From assembly GCA_038226175.1 (NCBI GenBank), contig JBBRQP010000002.1:8549-72548 (forward strand): a DNA stretch of 64,000 nucleotides, read 5' to 3'. This stretch comes from JBBRQP01 sp038226175. Its GTDB lineage: Bacteria > Cyanobacteriota > Cyanobacteriia > Gloeobacterales > Anthocerotibacteraceae. Position numbers and translations under genes: made by a program. Shown here piece by piece: positions 42,758-53,163 of this stretch. The notes under the pieces were generated by a model. It made no database searches, was not told the DNA's origin, and saw only the letters and a list, made by a program, of their open reading frames with translations. Numbering within the stretch: the stretch's first letter is position 1; every line of letters begins with the position of its first letter.

Positions 42758-45133
42758 CTACAAATGCAGCGGATCAATATCTACCCGACAACTAACCCCT
42801 TTCACACCGTGACGACTGGCTAATAACGGCTGTAAAAGCGGTTGCGGGGCGATATTCAGGGGCAACTTCCAGAGAACTTGCCAACGGTAAGATTGGCGTA
42901 ATTTAGGAATCAGAGCCGGAGCAGGGCCGAGGACTTCACCAGCTAATTGACCCAATTGCTCAGCCCAAAACTGTGCTGTCGCCCGTACTATAGTCTCATC
43001 CATGCCCTGCCATAAAAAGCTAACCAAACGACCAAAGGGCGGATAGCCCAATTCCTCACGGCATTCGAGTTCGGGCAAAGTAAAGGCGAGATAATCTTGA
43101 CGAGCAGCGGCGATCACCACCGGATGATCCGGAGCATAGGTTTGTAAAATCACTTCACCCGCCACTGCACCGCGTCCACTGCGTCCTGCGACTTGCGTCA
43201 TCAGTTGAAATGCCCGTTCTGGACACCGAAAATCAGGCAAATGTAACAGACTATCCGCGGCCAAAATTCCCACTAGGGTCACCTGCGGTACATCTAAACC
43301 CTTCGTCAACATCTGTGTTCCAATCAAAACATCGGCTTCACCTTGGCTAAATTGCTCCAAAATCTGACGGTGCGCCCCCTTACGTTGGGTTGTATCTTGG
43401 TCAAAGCGTAAGATACGCAGTTCAGGAAAAAGCTCTAATACCGCACTGGCAATGCGCTGTGTCCCTGTCCCGAAATAACGGAAATGCGGCGACTGGCAAG
43501 AGGGACAAACCTGTTGCAGCTCAGTCTGAGTGTAATGACAATGATGACAGCGCAAAATCCGGTCGGTTGCATGATAAGTCAAAGAGACCGCGCAATGGGG
43601 ACAGGTCAAAACCTCACCGCAATTACGACAGAGGATAAAGGTATGAAAGCCCCGGCGATTGAGAAATAAGATTGCTTGCTCGCCACGCTCGATAGTTTGT
43701 GCCAGGGCGGTCTGCAAGGCACGCGATAGGGGAGAAAAAACTCCCGCTGTTAACTCCGCACGCATATCCACAACTTGGACTTGGGCTAAGCCTTGACCAC
43801 CCACCCGTTCGCTCAACTGAGCTAGCTGAAATTGGGCCGTTTGGGTTGCCCGAAAACTCTCTAAAGCTGGCGTTGCCGAGCCGAGAAGCAGTGGACAGCC
43901 CTCGATTTGACTACGCCACTGCGCCACAGTACGGGCGTGATAGGCCGGAGCTGGGGTGTCTTGTTTGTAGGACGTGTCATGTTCTTCATCTAGAATAATC
44001 AACCCTAACTGCGGTAAAGGCGCAAAAACCGCCGAACGGGTACCCACCACGACCTGCGCTTCTCCTGCCAACATTTGCCGCCAGCTATCGAACCGGTCTC
44101 CAGCCGCAAGCGCGGAATGATAAACCCAGACTTTTCCGGGAAACCGCGCCCGAAAACGGTTTGTTAATTGGGGGGTCAAGCCGATCTCAGGAACCAACAC
44201 CAGGGCAGATTTTCCCTGCGCCAATACCGGGGCAATTGCTTGCAGATAAACTTCGGTTTTACCTGATCCGGTCACGCCCCACAGTAAGAGCGTTTCGCCA
44301 CGGGCTAAGTGCTGAATTTGTTGGAGAGCTTGTGCTTGCGCTGAAGTAAGAGTTTTGGGCTGATCAGGCGTCATGGGTTGTTGGTCACCTGCTTCTCTGC
44401 GCAAAATCTCACGGTCTGATAGGGCAATCCAGCCTTGTTCGGCGAGCTTGAGCACGGTGGCTCTAGTGGTTGTTGCCTGTTCGATAAAGGCCGCCAAGGG
44501 CAATTCACCACCCAAATGACGGAGCGTTTGAATGAGTTTTTCTTGGCGCGTCGTGGCACCTGTAGCCAGCGGGTCGAGCAAGGTAATGAATGTTTGGACT
44601 TTAGGACGCGGTGGCGGTGGCGTGTGCAGGTAGCTGGTAGCCAGATTCTGACGTTCTAGTTCGCGTAGAGTGCTTTCGAGATTGGGTATACGTTTTTGTA
44701 ATTCCCGCCATGCTGCCTCGTGCCGCTGATAGGTAGCTAAGTGTTCCCATAGCTGTCGGGCTGGGGAACTAAGTTGGCTGGGGTCTCCCTCCTGGCGACG
44801 AATACGGCGTTGGGCGCGGGTCAAAACCCCCGGTGGTAAGGCACTTTGGACAACCTGAATCAGCGGTGTGCAGTAGTAAGCAGCAATTTTTTCGAGTAGC
44901 TGCCAGTAGGCGACGGGTAAAAAACTACGATGTAAGATACTTGCGATAGCCTTAAGTTTGCGTTGCTCAGCGGGAGCCTCTACCTGCACGGTGACGACGA
45001 TCCCGCCTAAAAATCTTCCGGCAAAGGGTACCCAAACCCCATCCCCTGGCTGAATCACCCCTTCCCAAGTGTAGGTAAATAAACGTTCATCGGTGGGGCA
45101 ATCCACTAATACTTGCACAAATTGGACAGTCAC
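42758..45133 (-). CDS. priA: Primosomal replication helicase PriA
   Basis: About 791 residues; restarts collapsed replication forks. N-terminal 3'-DNA-binding domain (VQFVQVLVDCP), Walker A WGVTGSGKTEVYL, DEEH box (IILDEEHDTSYKQ), a zinc-binding insert with four CxxC pairs (CRNC, CPHC, CHHC, CPSC) and helicase motifs (GTQMLTKGLDVP; QVAGRSGRG). Start uncertain: GTG at 45133 is used; TTG at 45157 adds eight residues. Neither has a clear ribosome site. Confidence 0.95.
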   Translation of the reverse strand: MTVQFVQVLVDCPTDERLFTYTWEGVIQPGDGVWVPFAGRFLGGIVVTVQVEAPAEQRKLKAIASILHRSFLPVAYWQLLEKIAAYYCTPLIQVVQSALPPGVLTRAQRRIRRQEGDPSQLSSPARQLWEHLATYQRHEAAWRELQKRIPNLESTLRELERQNLATSYLHTPPPPRPKVQTFITLLDPLATGATTRQEKLIQTLRHLGGELPLAAFIEQATTTRATVLKLAEQGWIALSDREILRREAGDQQPMTPDQPKTLTSAQAQALQQIQHLARGETLLLWGVTGSGKTEVYLQAIAPVLAQGKSALVLVPEIGLTPQLTNRFRARFPGKVWVYHSALAAGDRFDSWRQMLAGEAQVVVGTRSAVFAPLPQLGLIILDEEHDTSYKQDTPAPAYHARTVAQWRSQIEGCPLLLGSATPALESFRATQTAQFQLAQLSERVGGQGLAQVQVVDMRAELTAGVFSPLSRALQTALAQTIERGEQAILFLNRRGFHTFILCRNCGEVLTCPHCAVSLTYHATDRILRCHHCHYTQTELQQVCPSCQSPHFRYFGTGTQRIASAVLELFPELRILRFDQDTTQRKGAHRQILEQFSQGEADVLIGTQMLTKGLDVPQVTLVGILAADSLLHLPDFRCPERAFQLMTQVAGRSGRGAVAGEVILQTYAPDHPVVIAAARQDYLAFTLPELECREELGYPPFGRLVSFLWQGMDETIVRATAQFWAEQLGQLAGEVLGPAPALIPKLRQSYRWQVLWKLPLNIAPQPLLQPLLASRHGVKGVSCRVDIDPLHL

Positions 45134-45157
45134 AGCAGCACAGGTCAGGCTGTTCAA

Positions 45158-45479
45158 TTATTACCCACAGCGGCGTAAAGCCCTTGAGGTCTGAGGCTAT
45201 AAGTTACTATGACTAGTGAAAACTTTTGCATATTCCTACATCTTGCTTTCTTTATTGTGTTGATCTCGCTGCAAACACCTAGCTCATAGTCTGGGTAAGT
45301 AACTAGCTATGCGCACTCCCTAGTTATAAATTGAAAGCAACTGGATCTACACAAAAGTAGAAGAACATACTATTTGGGGATTTATGGTTTTACTTGTAAT
45401 GTTGATTGGAATATCAAGATACTAGATTATGATTTCTCACAGTAACTTACTTGGATTGAATAACCTAATGTTTACCTTT
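45158..45479. other. Intergenic region between priA and the TPR pseudogene
   Basis: About 320 bases, AT-rich and free of any ORF over 15 codons. It must hold the divergent promoters for priA and the TPR gene, but I see no convincing -10/-35 pair, repeat or terminator. A GGAGG ribosome site for the TPR gene follows at 45480-45484. Confidence 0.4.
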
Positions 45480-45490
45480 GGAGGTGGATG

Positions 45491-45873
45491 ATGGACAAAA
45501 AAATGATGTTGGGTTTAGTCATGCTAGGGTTGCTTTCCTTCCCTGTGGTAGCTCAGCAAACTAATAGCAAAACAACATTGACCCAGACACAACGTAGAGA
45601 AGCACAGACTCATCTCACACAATCGCAGATTCTGATGGCTAGAGATAATGACTTATATGGTGCTCAAGACGAGTTAAATATGGCTTTGGAGATTGCTCCT
45701 CAAGAACCTATTCTTTACCTTTCCTTAGCAACAGTTTTCTACAATATGCACGAAACAGATTCGGCAATCACTAATCTGCGCATAGCCCAAAACTGTTTCG
45801 AGAACAAGGTAAGCCTGATAAAGCAGATGCCTTGGAGGAGGAAATTAAAAATTTTACTATCCGGAAATATTGA
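45491..45873 (+). pseudogene. Secreted TPR-like protein with a single-base frameshift
   Basis: GGAGG six bases before the ATG at 45491, then a Sec signal (MLGLVMLGLLSFPVVAQ) and a TPR unit (GAQDELNMALEIAPQEP; SLATVFYNMHETDSAITNLRIAQN). At the A-run 45789-45792 the sense frame is lost: as written it continues with unrelated residues into the antisense of mfd. Adding one A restores KLFREQGKPDKADALEEE and a TGA at 45871-45873, giving a 127-residue protein ending 25 bp before the mfd stop. Either a real frameshift mutation, a sequencing error in the A-run, or slippage. Confidence 0.75.
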
Positions 45874-45898
45874 TGGATTAGTGGGACTAAGACACCCC

Positions 45899-48800
45899 TC
45901 AAAAACCCACCACTTCCAACTGCCCAAGCCAAGTGATCAGCGATTCGAGCTGCACATCAGATTTGACGAGACCGAGTCCTTTGACCGTTATTTTGCCGGG
46001 TTGATGAACAAAGCGCGGTCGAATCGTATTTGATAAGGACGAACTAACTTTTTCCCAGGCCGGGGCTGCCATTTGTGTCTCAAGAACCACACTGCTGCTC
46101 TCAGTACGAATCCGCGAAATACCGACATTTTTGGCCAAAAACTTAACTTGTATAATCCTAAATAGTTGTAAAACTGAGCTAGGAATCACCCCAAAACGAT
46201 CCGTCCATTCTTGTTTTAATTGATCGAGTTCATTAATATTAGTAATCGCTGCTAACTGTCGATAGGCGGACATTTTTTCTTCGGTATCGGCAATATAAGT
46301 TGTGGGAATAAACGCCGTCAAATTGAGGTCAACTTGGGTATCATCGACCGCCGGGATTTCCTGACCACGAATTTCTTGAATCGCTTCTTCAAGCATTTCC
46401 ATATATAGATCAAAGCCAATCGACTGCATTTGACCTGATTGTTCGGCACCCAATAAATTACCTGAGCCGCGAATCTCTAAATCTCGCATTGCCAACTGAT
46501 AGCCTGACCCGAGCTGAGAAAACTCTTGAATCGCCCGTAATCGCTTACGGGCTGTATCCGTCAAGCCATCTTCATGACGATAAAAAAGCCACGCATAGGC
46601 TTGAGTCCCTGAGCGACCCACCCGACCGCGTAGTTGATAAAGCTGCGATAGACCAAACTGATGGGCATTTTCGACCAAAATCGTATTCACCCGGGGAATA
46701 TCTAAACCTGATTCGATAATCGTCGTACAGACTAAAACATCAAACTCACCTTCGGCAAAGGCCAGCATGGTCGCTTCTAACTCGTTATCTTCCATCTGAC
46801 CGTGGCCTAGGGCAATCCGCGCCGAAGGCACTAGTTCACGAATTTTGGCTACGACTTCTTCGATACCATCGACGCGGTTATACACATAAAAAATCTGTCC
46901 ACCCCGTTCAAGTTCTTGGGTAATAGCAGTACGAATAGCTTCAGGATTATAAGCACTCAGATGGGTTTTAATCGGGCGACGTGAAGGAGGTGGCGTAGTA
47001 ATTAAGCTCATTTCGCGTACGCCTGAGAGTGCCATATACAGCGTCCTCGGAATCGGCGTTGCCGTCAGGGTTAGTACATCTACTTTGGCCTTAAACTGTT
47101 TGATTTTTTCCTTTTGTGCTACACCAAAACGTTGTTCTTCATCGATAACTAGTAAACCTAAGTCTTTAAATTTGACCTCTTGGCCTAATAGTTGATGGGT
47201 ACCAATTACCAAGTCTAGTTCACCTTTTTTTAGTTGTTCTAATAATTCTTTTCTTTCGCTAGCCGAGCGGAAACGATTGAGTAAGCCTAACCGAATCGGA
47301 TAAGGCGCAAAGCGATCTTTGAAAGTATGATAGTGCTGCTGAGTAAGAATCGTTGTTGGGGCAAGTACAGCACATTGCTTACCACTGACGAGAGCCTTAA
47401 AGACGGCTCGAATGGCGACTTCTGTTTTGCCAAAGCCCACATCGCCACACACCAGACGATCCATAGGACGGGCTGATTCCATATCCCGCTTGACCTGTTC
47501 AATGGCTAACTTTTGGTCAGGGGTCGGCTCATAGGGAAATGAATCCTCCATCTCTTGCTGCCAAGGCTGATCTAAAGGAAAAGTAAAGCCAGTTTCTTGA
47601 GCGCGCCGCGCATAGAGTTCGAGTAAGTCAAAGGCAATCTTTTTAATAGATTTCTTAACTTTTTCGCGGGTGCGTTCCCAACTTTTACTCGATAGCTTAG
47701 AAAGAGTTGGTTGACCTTTACCTTCACTGGTTCGCCAACGACTCAAAGCATTCATTTGGTCAGCATTGATACGTAATAGTCCATCTTCATATTGCAGGGT
47801 TAAGCATTCGCGCAATTGTCCGCCGATTTCTTGATCTTCTAAACGTACAAAACGTCCAATCCCATGTTGGCGATGAACGACAAAATCGCCGGGTTTGAGT
47901 TTTTGTAAATCAACTTGTTTAGAAGCGGCGCGACGGCGTTTACGAATGTAGGTCGGCGTCGTAAGACTATGTTGCCCAAAAAACTCACGATCCGTAATAA
48001 TCGCAATTCGTAAGGTCGATAAAATTTGTCCTTCAAAATCAGCTAACCCTGAATACTTAACTGCTACGGGAGTTTTATCATCAATCAAACGATTAAATGT
48101 TGGATAATCCTGCGGATTAGGCACAAATTGCGCCGGACAGTCATGTTCTTGTAATAGGGAAACAGTCCGCGTCGGTTGCGCCGAAACCAACCAGCACATA
48201 AAGCCCTGTTGCCGTAAATCCTTAATAATTTTAGCCATTGCCCCAAACTGATGGGGTATCGTCAACAAACTACGCCCACCCAGTTGACCTGCAGCCTCAC
48301 TATTACCGACAAATTCAGTTAACATAACCTGAGAAAATTGGCTAAGTTGCTGCTGGATCAGTACAAATGAATGATGAAGTTTAGGCAGAAAAATCTCAGC
48401 ACCCAAGTGTAAAGCTTGCCATTTCTCTTGAGCATTAGCGACCCAACGTTCACAGTGAGCGGTACAGGCTTCTAGGTCATCGATGGCAACGAGCGTATTA
48501 GTGGGTAAATAATCTAATAAAGACGCTGGTTGTGCAAAGGCTAAGCCAAGCCACTGTCGCCAACCTTCAGGAACTTGGCCTTCTTGAATAGATTTTTGGT
48601 AACTCTCTTGCAAAAAACTAGGTATACGTTCTGGTGTCAAAACCTGTTGCAAGATGGGTAAAATCACCGCTCCAAAACTAACAGGTGTCAGGTCAGCTTG
48701 GGGTACGGCATCAAGGGAACGCTGGGTCGCTGGGTCAAATTCTCGAATCCGTTCTAACTCGTCGCCAAACCACTCCAACCGCAAGGGCATCTCAGCGGCA

Positions 48801-49360
48801 ACCGGAAACACATCCAAAATATCGCCCCGTCGGGCAAATTCGCCCTCACGCTCCACACTACTGACCCGGCGATAGCCCAATTGCACCAGCCGCGTTGCTA
48901 ATTCACCAATGGCCTGACGATCCCCAGTAGTTAAGCGTTGACAGTAAGGCTGAAAAACTTCAACAGGCGGCAAATGTGGCTGCAAGGCTCGATCAGTGGT
49001 CACAATCGCCCAATTTGTGGCGCCATTGGCGAGTAAAGCTAAGACTTGTAGTTGTCCCCAAGCCAGTTCCTCTTCGGGATCAAAAGGTTCATAGGGCGAG
49101 GTTTCGGCAGTGGGATAGAGATTAACGACGGGCCAATCTAGGGTTTCGAGATAGCTACACCAGCGGGTGGCTTCTTCGAGCGTTGGACAAACCACCAGCA
49201 ACGGCTGCTTCAGGTCATGGGCCAAAGCGGATAGTGCCACGGCTCGCCCTAGGCGATTGGCTCCGCGCAGAGCAGTTTTACCCTGTTTACGTACTTGCCC
49301 TGCCAGTTCGGTGATGAAATTTGCCTGCTGTACCTGCCGAACTAACGCATTTAATGTCAT
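45899..49360 (-). CDS. mfd: Transcription-repair coupling factor
   Basis: 1153 residues; removes RNA polymerase stalled at lesions and recruits UvrA. Seen in order: the UvrB-like N-terminal module (about 1-330), RNA polymerase interaction domain (PGDFVVHRQHGIGRF), the RecG-like translocase with VCGDVGFGKTEVAIRA (Walker A) and DEEQRFGV, TATPIPRTLYMALSG, QLRGRVGRSGTQAYA, and the C-terminal TRCF domain. Full length for the family. Confidence 0.97.
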   Translation of the reverse strand: MTLNALVRQVQQANFITELAGQVRKQGKTALRGANRLGRAVALSALAHDLKQPLLVVCPTLEEATRWCSYLETLDWPVVNLYPTAETSPYEPFDPEEELAWGQLQVLALLANGATNWAIVTTDRALQPHLPPVEVFQPYCQRLTTGDRQAIGELATRLVQLGYRRVSSVEREGEFARRGDILDVFPVAAEMPLRLEWFGDELERIREFDPATQRSLDAVPQADLTPVSFGAVILPILQQVLTPERIPSFLQESYQKSIQEGQVPEGWRQWLGLAFAQPASLLDYLPTNTLVAIDDLEACTAHCERWVANAQEKWQALHLGAEIFLPKLHHSFVLIQQQLSQFSQVMLTEFVGNSEAAGQLGGRSLLTIPHQFGAMAKIIKDLRQQGFMCWLVSAQPTRTVSLLQEHDCPAQFVPNPQDYPTFNRLIDDKTPVAVKYSGLADFEGQILSTLRIAIITDREFFGQHSLTTPTYIRKRRRAASKQVDLQKLKPGDFVVHRQHGIGRFVRLEDQEIGGQLRECLTLQYEDGLLRINADQMNALSRWRTSEGKGQPTLSKLSSKSWERTREKVKKSIKKIAFDLLELYARRAQETGFTFPLDQPWQQEMEDSFPYEPTPDQKLAIEQVKRDMESARPMDRLVCGDVGFGKTEVAIRAVFKALVSGKQCAVLAPTTILTQQHYHTFKDRFAPYPIRLGLLNRFRSASERKELLEQLKKGELDLVIGTHQLLGQEVKFKDLGLLVIDEEQRFGVAQKEKIKQFKAKVDVLTLTATPIPRTLYMALSGVREMSLITTPPPSRRPIKTHLSAYNPEAIRTAITQELERGGQIFYVYNRVDGIEEVVAKIRELVPSARIALGHGQMEDNELEATMLAFAEGEFDVLVCTTIIESGLDIPRVNTILVENAHQFGLSQLYQLRGRVGRSGTQAYAWLFYRHEDGLTDTARKRLRAIQEFSQLGSGYQLAMRDLEIRGSGNLLGAEQSGQMQSIGFDLYMEMLEEAIQEIRGQEIPAVDDTQVDLNLTAFIPTTYIADTEEKMSAYRQLAAITNINELDQLKQEWTDRFGVIPSSVLQLFRIIQVKFLAKNVGISRIRTESSSVVLETQMAAPAWEKVSSSLSNTIRPRFVHQPGKITVKGLGLVKSDVQLESLITWLGQLEVVGF

Positions 49361-49549
49361 GGGTCGTGAATCCTTAATCTTTTACTATTGTGCCGATTTT
49401 TACACGGTATTGTGCGTGACTAGGGAGGCTTTGGCTAATAAAAACATGAAATATTGGTAACAGGAAAATTCTGACCGTGATTTGGATAGAAAAGTCTTGA
49501 CCTCATGGAAGATAAAAGTACTTAGATTGTAAATTTATACACCACGTAA

Positions 49550-50932
49550 TTACACCCTTGCACTGTTATAGCGTTGCTTAAATACTTCCTGTTGATATTT
49601 ATGATCAACAATCGGACGGGCATAGCCATAACGATGCAAATTTTTAGCGGTGATCAGTTCTTGTGGTTCAGCTGAGGCTAACTGGGGTAGCCAACGGCGT
49701 ACATAACTACCCTCGGGATCAAAGCGAGCCAGTTGGGTTTGTGGATTAAAAATCCGTAGAGGTTTCGCATCTGTGCCGATAGATGCACTCCACTGCCAGC
49801 CGCCATTATTAGCCGCTAGATCCCCATCTACCAACTTTTGCATAAAATACTGCTCACCCCAACGCCAATCCAGTAGTAAGTCTTTGGTCAAAAAACTAGC
49901 TACCACCATCCGACAACGATTATGCATCCAACCCGTTTGATTGAGTTGTTGCATAGCAGCATCTACCAATGGATAACCAGTTTCTCCACGACACCACTGC
50001 TCAAATCGCTCGCGATTATCATCAAAGATCAAGTTAGTAAACTTGCGTTGATAGGGTTCTGTTTCGATATAAGGAAAATGATATAGCGTATATTTATAAA
50101 ATTCGCGCCAGGCTAATTCCTGCTGCCAAACCCGCAAATTAGCCAGACTTTCCTCGCTGTGGGCATCAGCTTCGAGCTCGACGGTGCGCTCCCAAACCGT
50201 ACGAATACCAATCGTGCCCATCCGCAAATGGGGACTGAGCTGTGATGTGCCATCAACTGCGGGAAAATTGCGTTGGGTATTGTAACTAAATATCAGATAA
50301 GGATCACAGAAATCATCGAGTAAGGCCAGTGCCACATCTTCTCCTGCCGACACCGCAGGCTGATCCGTAGCTAAGCCTAACTCAGCTAAGGTTGGTATTG
50401 GCTGACTTGGTAGCTCAGGTGTGCTGATATGTTCGGGAGCCGCAAAGGGATGGAGTTTGGGGTGGGTAAACCAATTGCGCCAGTAAGGGCCATAAACGCT
50501 ATAAATCTTGCCCTGTTGGGAGAGGACGGCTCCCGGTTCGTGGAGCATGATTTCTTGGAAGCTTTCAACTGTTACGCCTCTTGGTTGTAGAAGTTCTAGA
50601 ACCTTGGCATCCCGTTCACGAGCAAAGGGTTCGATATCACCATTAAAAAATACCGCCCTAGCTTGGCACTCCTGCACCAATTCCTGTAAAACCTGCAGCG
50701 GATCACCCAAGCGCAGGATCAGTTTTCCCCCAATGGCTTGATATTTTTGCGCCAATACCTGCAAACTATCTAGCAAAAACTGCACGCGAATCGCCGCCGT
50801 ATCAGGACGCTGCAAAATCGTCGGGTCAAGAATAAAAACCGGAACTATAGACGCATCTTGCGCGACAGCTGCCGCTAGAGCTGGGTTATCTGCCAAACGC
50901 AGATCGCGACGATGCCAAACTAAAATGGTCAT
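49550..50932 (-). CDS. phr: Deoxyribodipyrimidine photolyase, class I
   Basis: 460 residues; repairs cyclobutane pyrimidine dimers with blue light. The N-terminal antenna domain starts LVWHRRDLRLADNPAL; the FAD domain has QELAWREFYKYTLYHFP, GYPLVDAAMQQLNQTGWMHNRCRM and DGDLAANNGGWQWSAS, with the Trp residues of the electron-transfer chain. The closest known type is the cyanobacterial 8-HDF photolyase (Synechococcus PhrA), but antenna chromophore is inferred. Eight bases upstream of the next TPR gene's end. Confidence 0.95.
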   Translation of the reverse strand: MTILVWHRRDLRLADNPALAAAVAQDASIVPVFILDPTILQRPDTAAIRVQFLLDSLQVLAQKYQAIGGKLILRLGDPLQVLQELVQECQARAVFFNGDIEPFARERDAKVLELLQPRGVTVESFQEIMLHEPGAVLSQQGKIYSVYGPYWRNWFTHPKLHPFAAPEHISTPELPSQPIPTLAELGLATDQPAVSAGEDVALALLDDFCDPYLIFSYNTQRNFPAVDGTSQLSPHLRMGTIGIRTVWERTVELEADAHSEESLANLRVWQQELAWREFYKYTLYHFPYIETEPYQRKFTNLIFDDNRERFEQWCRGETGYPLVDAAMQQLNQTGWMHNRCRMVVASFLTKDLLLDWRWGEQYFMQKLVDGDLAANNGGWQWSASIGTDAKPLRIFNPQTQLARFDPEGSYVRRWLPQLASAEPQELITAKNLHRYGYARPIVDHKYQQEVFKQRYNSARV

Positions 50933-50940
50933 GCTGAAGG

Positions 50941-51561
50941 TTACTTTTTGGTGGGGTCAACTTTTGCTGGAGGATTAGTGGGCAAGGTCACAGGCGTTTG
51001 AACTTTTGAGAAGATCTCGGTGATCTGGGGTTTAAGCTCTGCTGAGGCTGCTGCCAGGGCTTGCAAATATTGAGCTTGGGCTGCTTGGGTCTGACCGCTC
51101 ATTTTGAGGGTAACGGCTTTGCCCAAGAGAGCTGGGGCAAATTTAGGGTTAATTTTAAGTAAGCCATCAAATTCTGCTAGAGCCTCAGGAATTTGCCCGG
51201 TCTGTTGGTATAACCGAGCAATCTCTAAAGTCGCACTGATACTAGCCTGGGGATCGGTCGTATTGGCGCGCAGTTGTTTGTAAAGCGCGATTGCCGCTGG
51301 GATATTACCTTGCTTGAGACGAATATCAGCGAGTCCCGTTAGGGCATTGAAATTATTGGGTTCACGCTTGAGTACCAGTGCAAAACCATCGGCTTGACGG
51401 CTCAATAATGTACTATCACCGCCTTTATCCGCGACCGGAGCGGTTGCGGGCTTGGTCGAGCTACCACCAATACTACTAATGAGTTGTAGCAAAGGTATCC
51501 CGGCAAAGGCCAAACCAATGAGGCCGATCACAATCCCCACAAAGACTTTTTGAAACTTCAC
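50941..51561 (-). CDS. Membrane-anchored TPR protein
   Basis: 206 residues: one N-terminal helix (about 6-29), a Ser/Thr/Pro linker, about three TPR units (residues 60-165, with NALTGLADIRLKQGNIPAAI and GQIPEALAEFDGLLKINP) and a Pro/Lys-rich tail. Anchored to the inner or thylakoid membrane with the repeats outside. Its stop is 8 bp from the photolyase ATG, consistent with one transcript. Partner unknown. Confidence 0.78.
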   Translation of the reverse strand: MKFQKVFVGIVIGLIGLAFAGIPLLQLISSIGGSSTKPATAPVADKGGDSTLLSRQADGFALVLKREPNNFNALTGLADIRLKQGNIPAAIALYKQLRANTTDPQASISATLEIARLYQQTGQIPEALAEFDGLLKINPKFAPALLGKAVTLKMSGQTQAAQAQYLQALAAASAELKPQITEIFSKVQTPVTLPTNPPAKVDPTKK

Positions 51562-51616
51562 TAGGCTTCCTCAAGCGTAATGCACGTAGGGCAGTTAAAG
51601 GCTATACTCCAAGATT

Positions 51617-52336
51617 ATGACTCGGCTGACCTTTATGACCCCGAACGCGCTGTCTACTCTACTTCCGACGTTACTACAGGCCGCCGCCGAGCGTCCGTTT
51701 CCCGTCCCTTCTGAGGCGCTCCAGTACCGAGCCATTGGCCTAATTGAGGGACGGTATTTGCCGGAAGCAGATCACATCACTAAGGGTAACATTGAGACGA
51801 CAGACGGAGCTACGTTAGATGCTGTTCTATTAGGACGTGTCCTCAGCTTAGTCCGCAAACATCTAGACCTCAGCCAAAATCATCTATGGGTTGCTTACCC
51901 ACGTACCCGTGAAAGTGGTGGTCTTCATGCTCAGATCGTGGGGGTCTGGTCACCAGCTGGCGCACTTGCTGCCCCCCAAGCCCCTCCGGTTGCCCCAAAT
52001 TATTTTTCAGTACGCGGTGAAGTTGTTTTTCAAGATAGCCAAGAAGGCTATGTCTTAGTTAAAATTCGCCAACAAAAAAAGAAGAAAAAACCCAGTAAAG
52101 CTTTTAAATTACGTTTAGAAGGTTTTATGCCTGATCAAGCACGGGGTAAATTTTGGGATTTTGAGGTCTATCGTCAAGATATCCGTTTAGAGATTACCGA
52201 CGTTAGTTTTGTCGCTGCCGTGCCTAAAGCAGTAGGTCGTAAATCCCTGCGCCGCCCCGGTGCTACCTATGACCGAGTCTTCAAACCTAGTGGTAATGAC
52301 AGCCTCCCCCGTCCGGTTCGCCCACCGCGTCCCTGA
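51617..52336 (+). CDS. Conserved cyanobacterial hypothetical protein, beta-rich
   Basis: 239 residues without signal or membrane segment. The N-terminal half reads like a small beta-barrel (YRAIGLIEGRYLPE; LGRVLSLVRKHLDL); the second half has FSVRGEVVFQD, VLVKIRQQ, a KKKKK run and FKLRLEGFMP-x(5)-GKFWDFEV, ending in a basic tail. Basic charge and OB-like strand pattern would fit RNA or ribosome binding; that is inference. No named family recognised. Confidence 0.7.
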   Translation: MTRLTFMTPNALSTLLPTLLQAAAERPFPVPSEALQYRAIGLIEGRYLPEADHITKGNIETTDGATLDAVLLGRVLSLVRKHLDLSQNHLWVAYPRTRESGGLHAQIVGVWSPAGALAAPQAPPVAPNYFSVRGEVVFQDSQEGYVLVKIRQQKKKKKPSKAFKLRLEGFMPDQARGKFWDFEVYRQDIRLEITDVSFVAAVPKAVGRKSLRRPGATYDRVFKPSGNDSLPRPVRPPRP

Positions 52337-52374
52337 GGATGCCACAATAGATTCTATAGATACTGGGACGCATC

Positions 52375-53163
52375 GTGATTTTTACGTCTCCTGGCTCAAT
52401 TATTTGGCAGTGGGGCTTTTTTACCCTCCGCTGGTATAGCGTTTTGGTCACTAGTGGGATTGTGCTCGGAACTCTCATTGCCCAACGTCTAGCCCAAAAA
52501 CGTGGTTTTGACCCAGAGATGATCGGCGATTTGGCGGTTTGGGGCGTGGCAGGCGCGATCCCGATGGCTAGGCTATATTACGTTTTGTTTCGTTGGGATC
52601 TTTTTAAGGATAATCTGCTTTCTATTTTTGCTATTTGGGAAGGAGGAATTGCGATTCATGGTGGAATTTTAGGAGGATTACTCGCGGGACTAGTCTTTAC
52701 TCAGCGCAAAAATTTACCCTTTTGGACGTTAGCCGATGCCGTTGCTCCGGGGTTGATTTTGGGGCAAGCCTTAGGACGCTGGGGTAATTTTTTCAATTCC
52801 GAAGCTTTTGGCGACCCTACGGATCTACCTTGGAAACTGTTTATACCCCAATCTCTGCGTCCGACAGTCTATGCATCCGCTGAATATTTTCATCCTACAT
52901 TTTTATATGAATCCCTATGGGACTTAGGGGTATTTGGTGTGTTGTTAGTGATTTTTGCTCGTCAACCCAAGTCAGGCACCGTCGCGGCTGTCTATGCGGT
53001 GGCCTACAGCCTAGGACGTTTTTGGATCGAGGGTTTACGCACTGATAGCTTAATGCTCGGCCCCTTACGCATCGCCCAGGTGATCAGTATTTTGGGAATT
53101 GGCTTGGGGTTATTTGGCCTATGGTGGTTTAACCGTACGCAAATAAAGCAGGTCAGCCCATGA
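52375..53163 (+). CDS. lgt: Prolipoprotein diacylglyceryl transferase
   Basis: 262 residues from GTG. Transfers diacylglycerol from phosphatidylglycerol to the lipobox Cys of prolipoproteins at the inner membrane. Key motifs: HGGILGGLLAG with the essential His, GRWGNFFNSEAFG, FHPTFLYESLWDL, and seven membrane spans. Its TGA overlaps the ATG of the DUF3110 gene by four bases. It would process the LptC-like lipoprotein in this window. Confidence 0.96.
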   Translation: MIFTSPGSIIWQWGFFTLRWYSVLVTSGIVLGTLIAQRLAQKRGFDPEMIGDLAVWGVAGAIPMARLYYVLFRWDLFKDNLLSIFAIWEGGIAIHGGILGGLLAGLVFTQRKNLPFWTLADAVAPGLILGQALGRWGNFFNSEAFGDPTDLPWKLFIPQSLRPTVYASAEYFHPTFLYESLWDLGVFGVLLVIFARQPKSGTVAAVYAVAYSLGRFWIEGLRTDSLMLGPLRIAQVISILGIGLGLFGLWWFNRTQIKQVSP

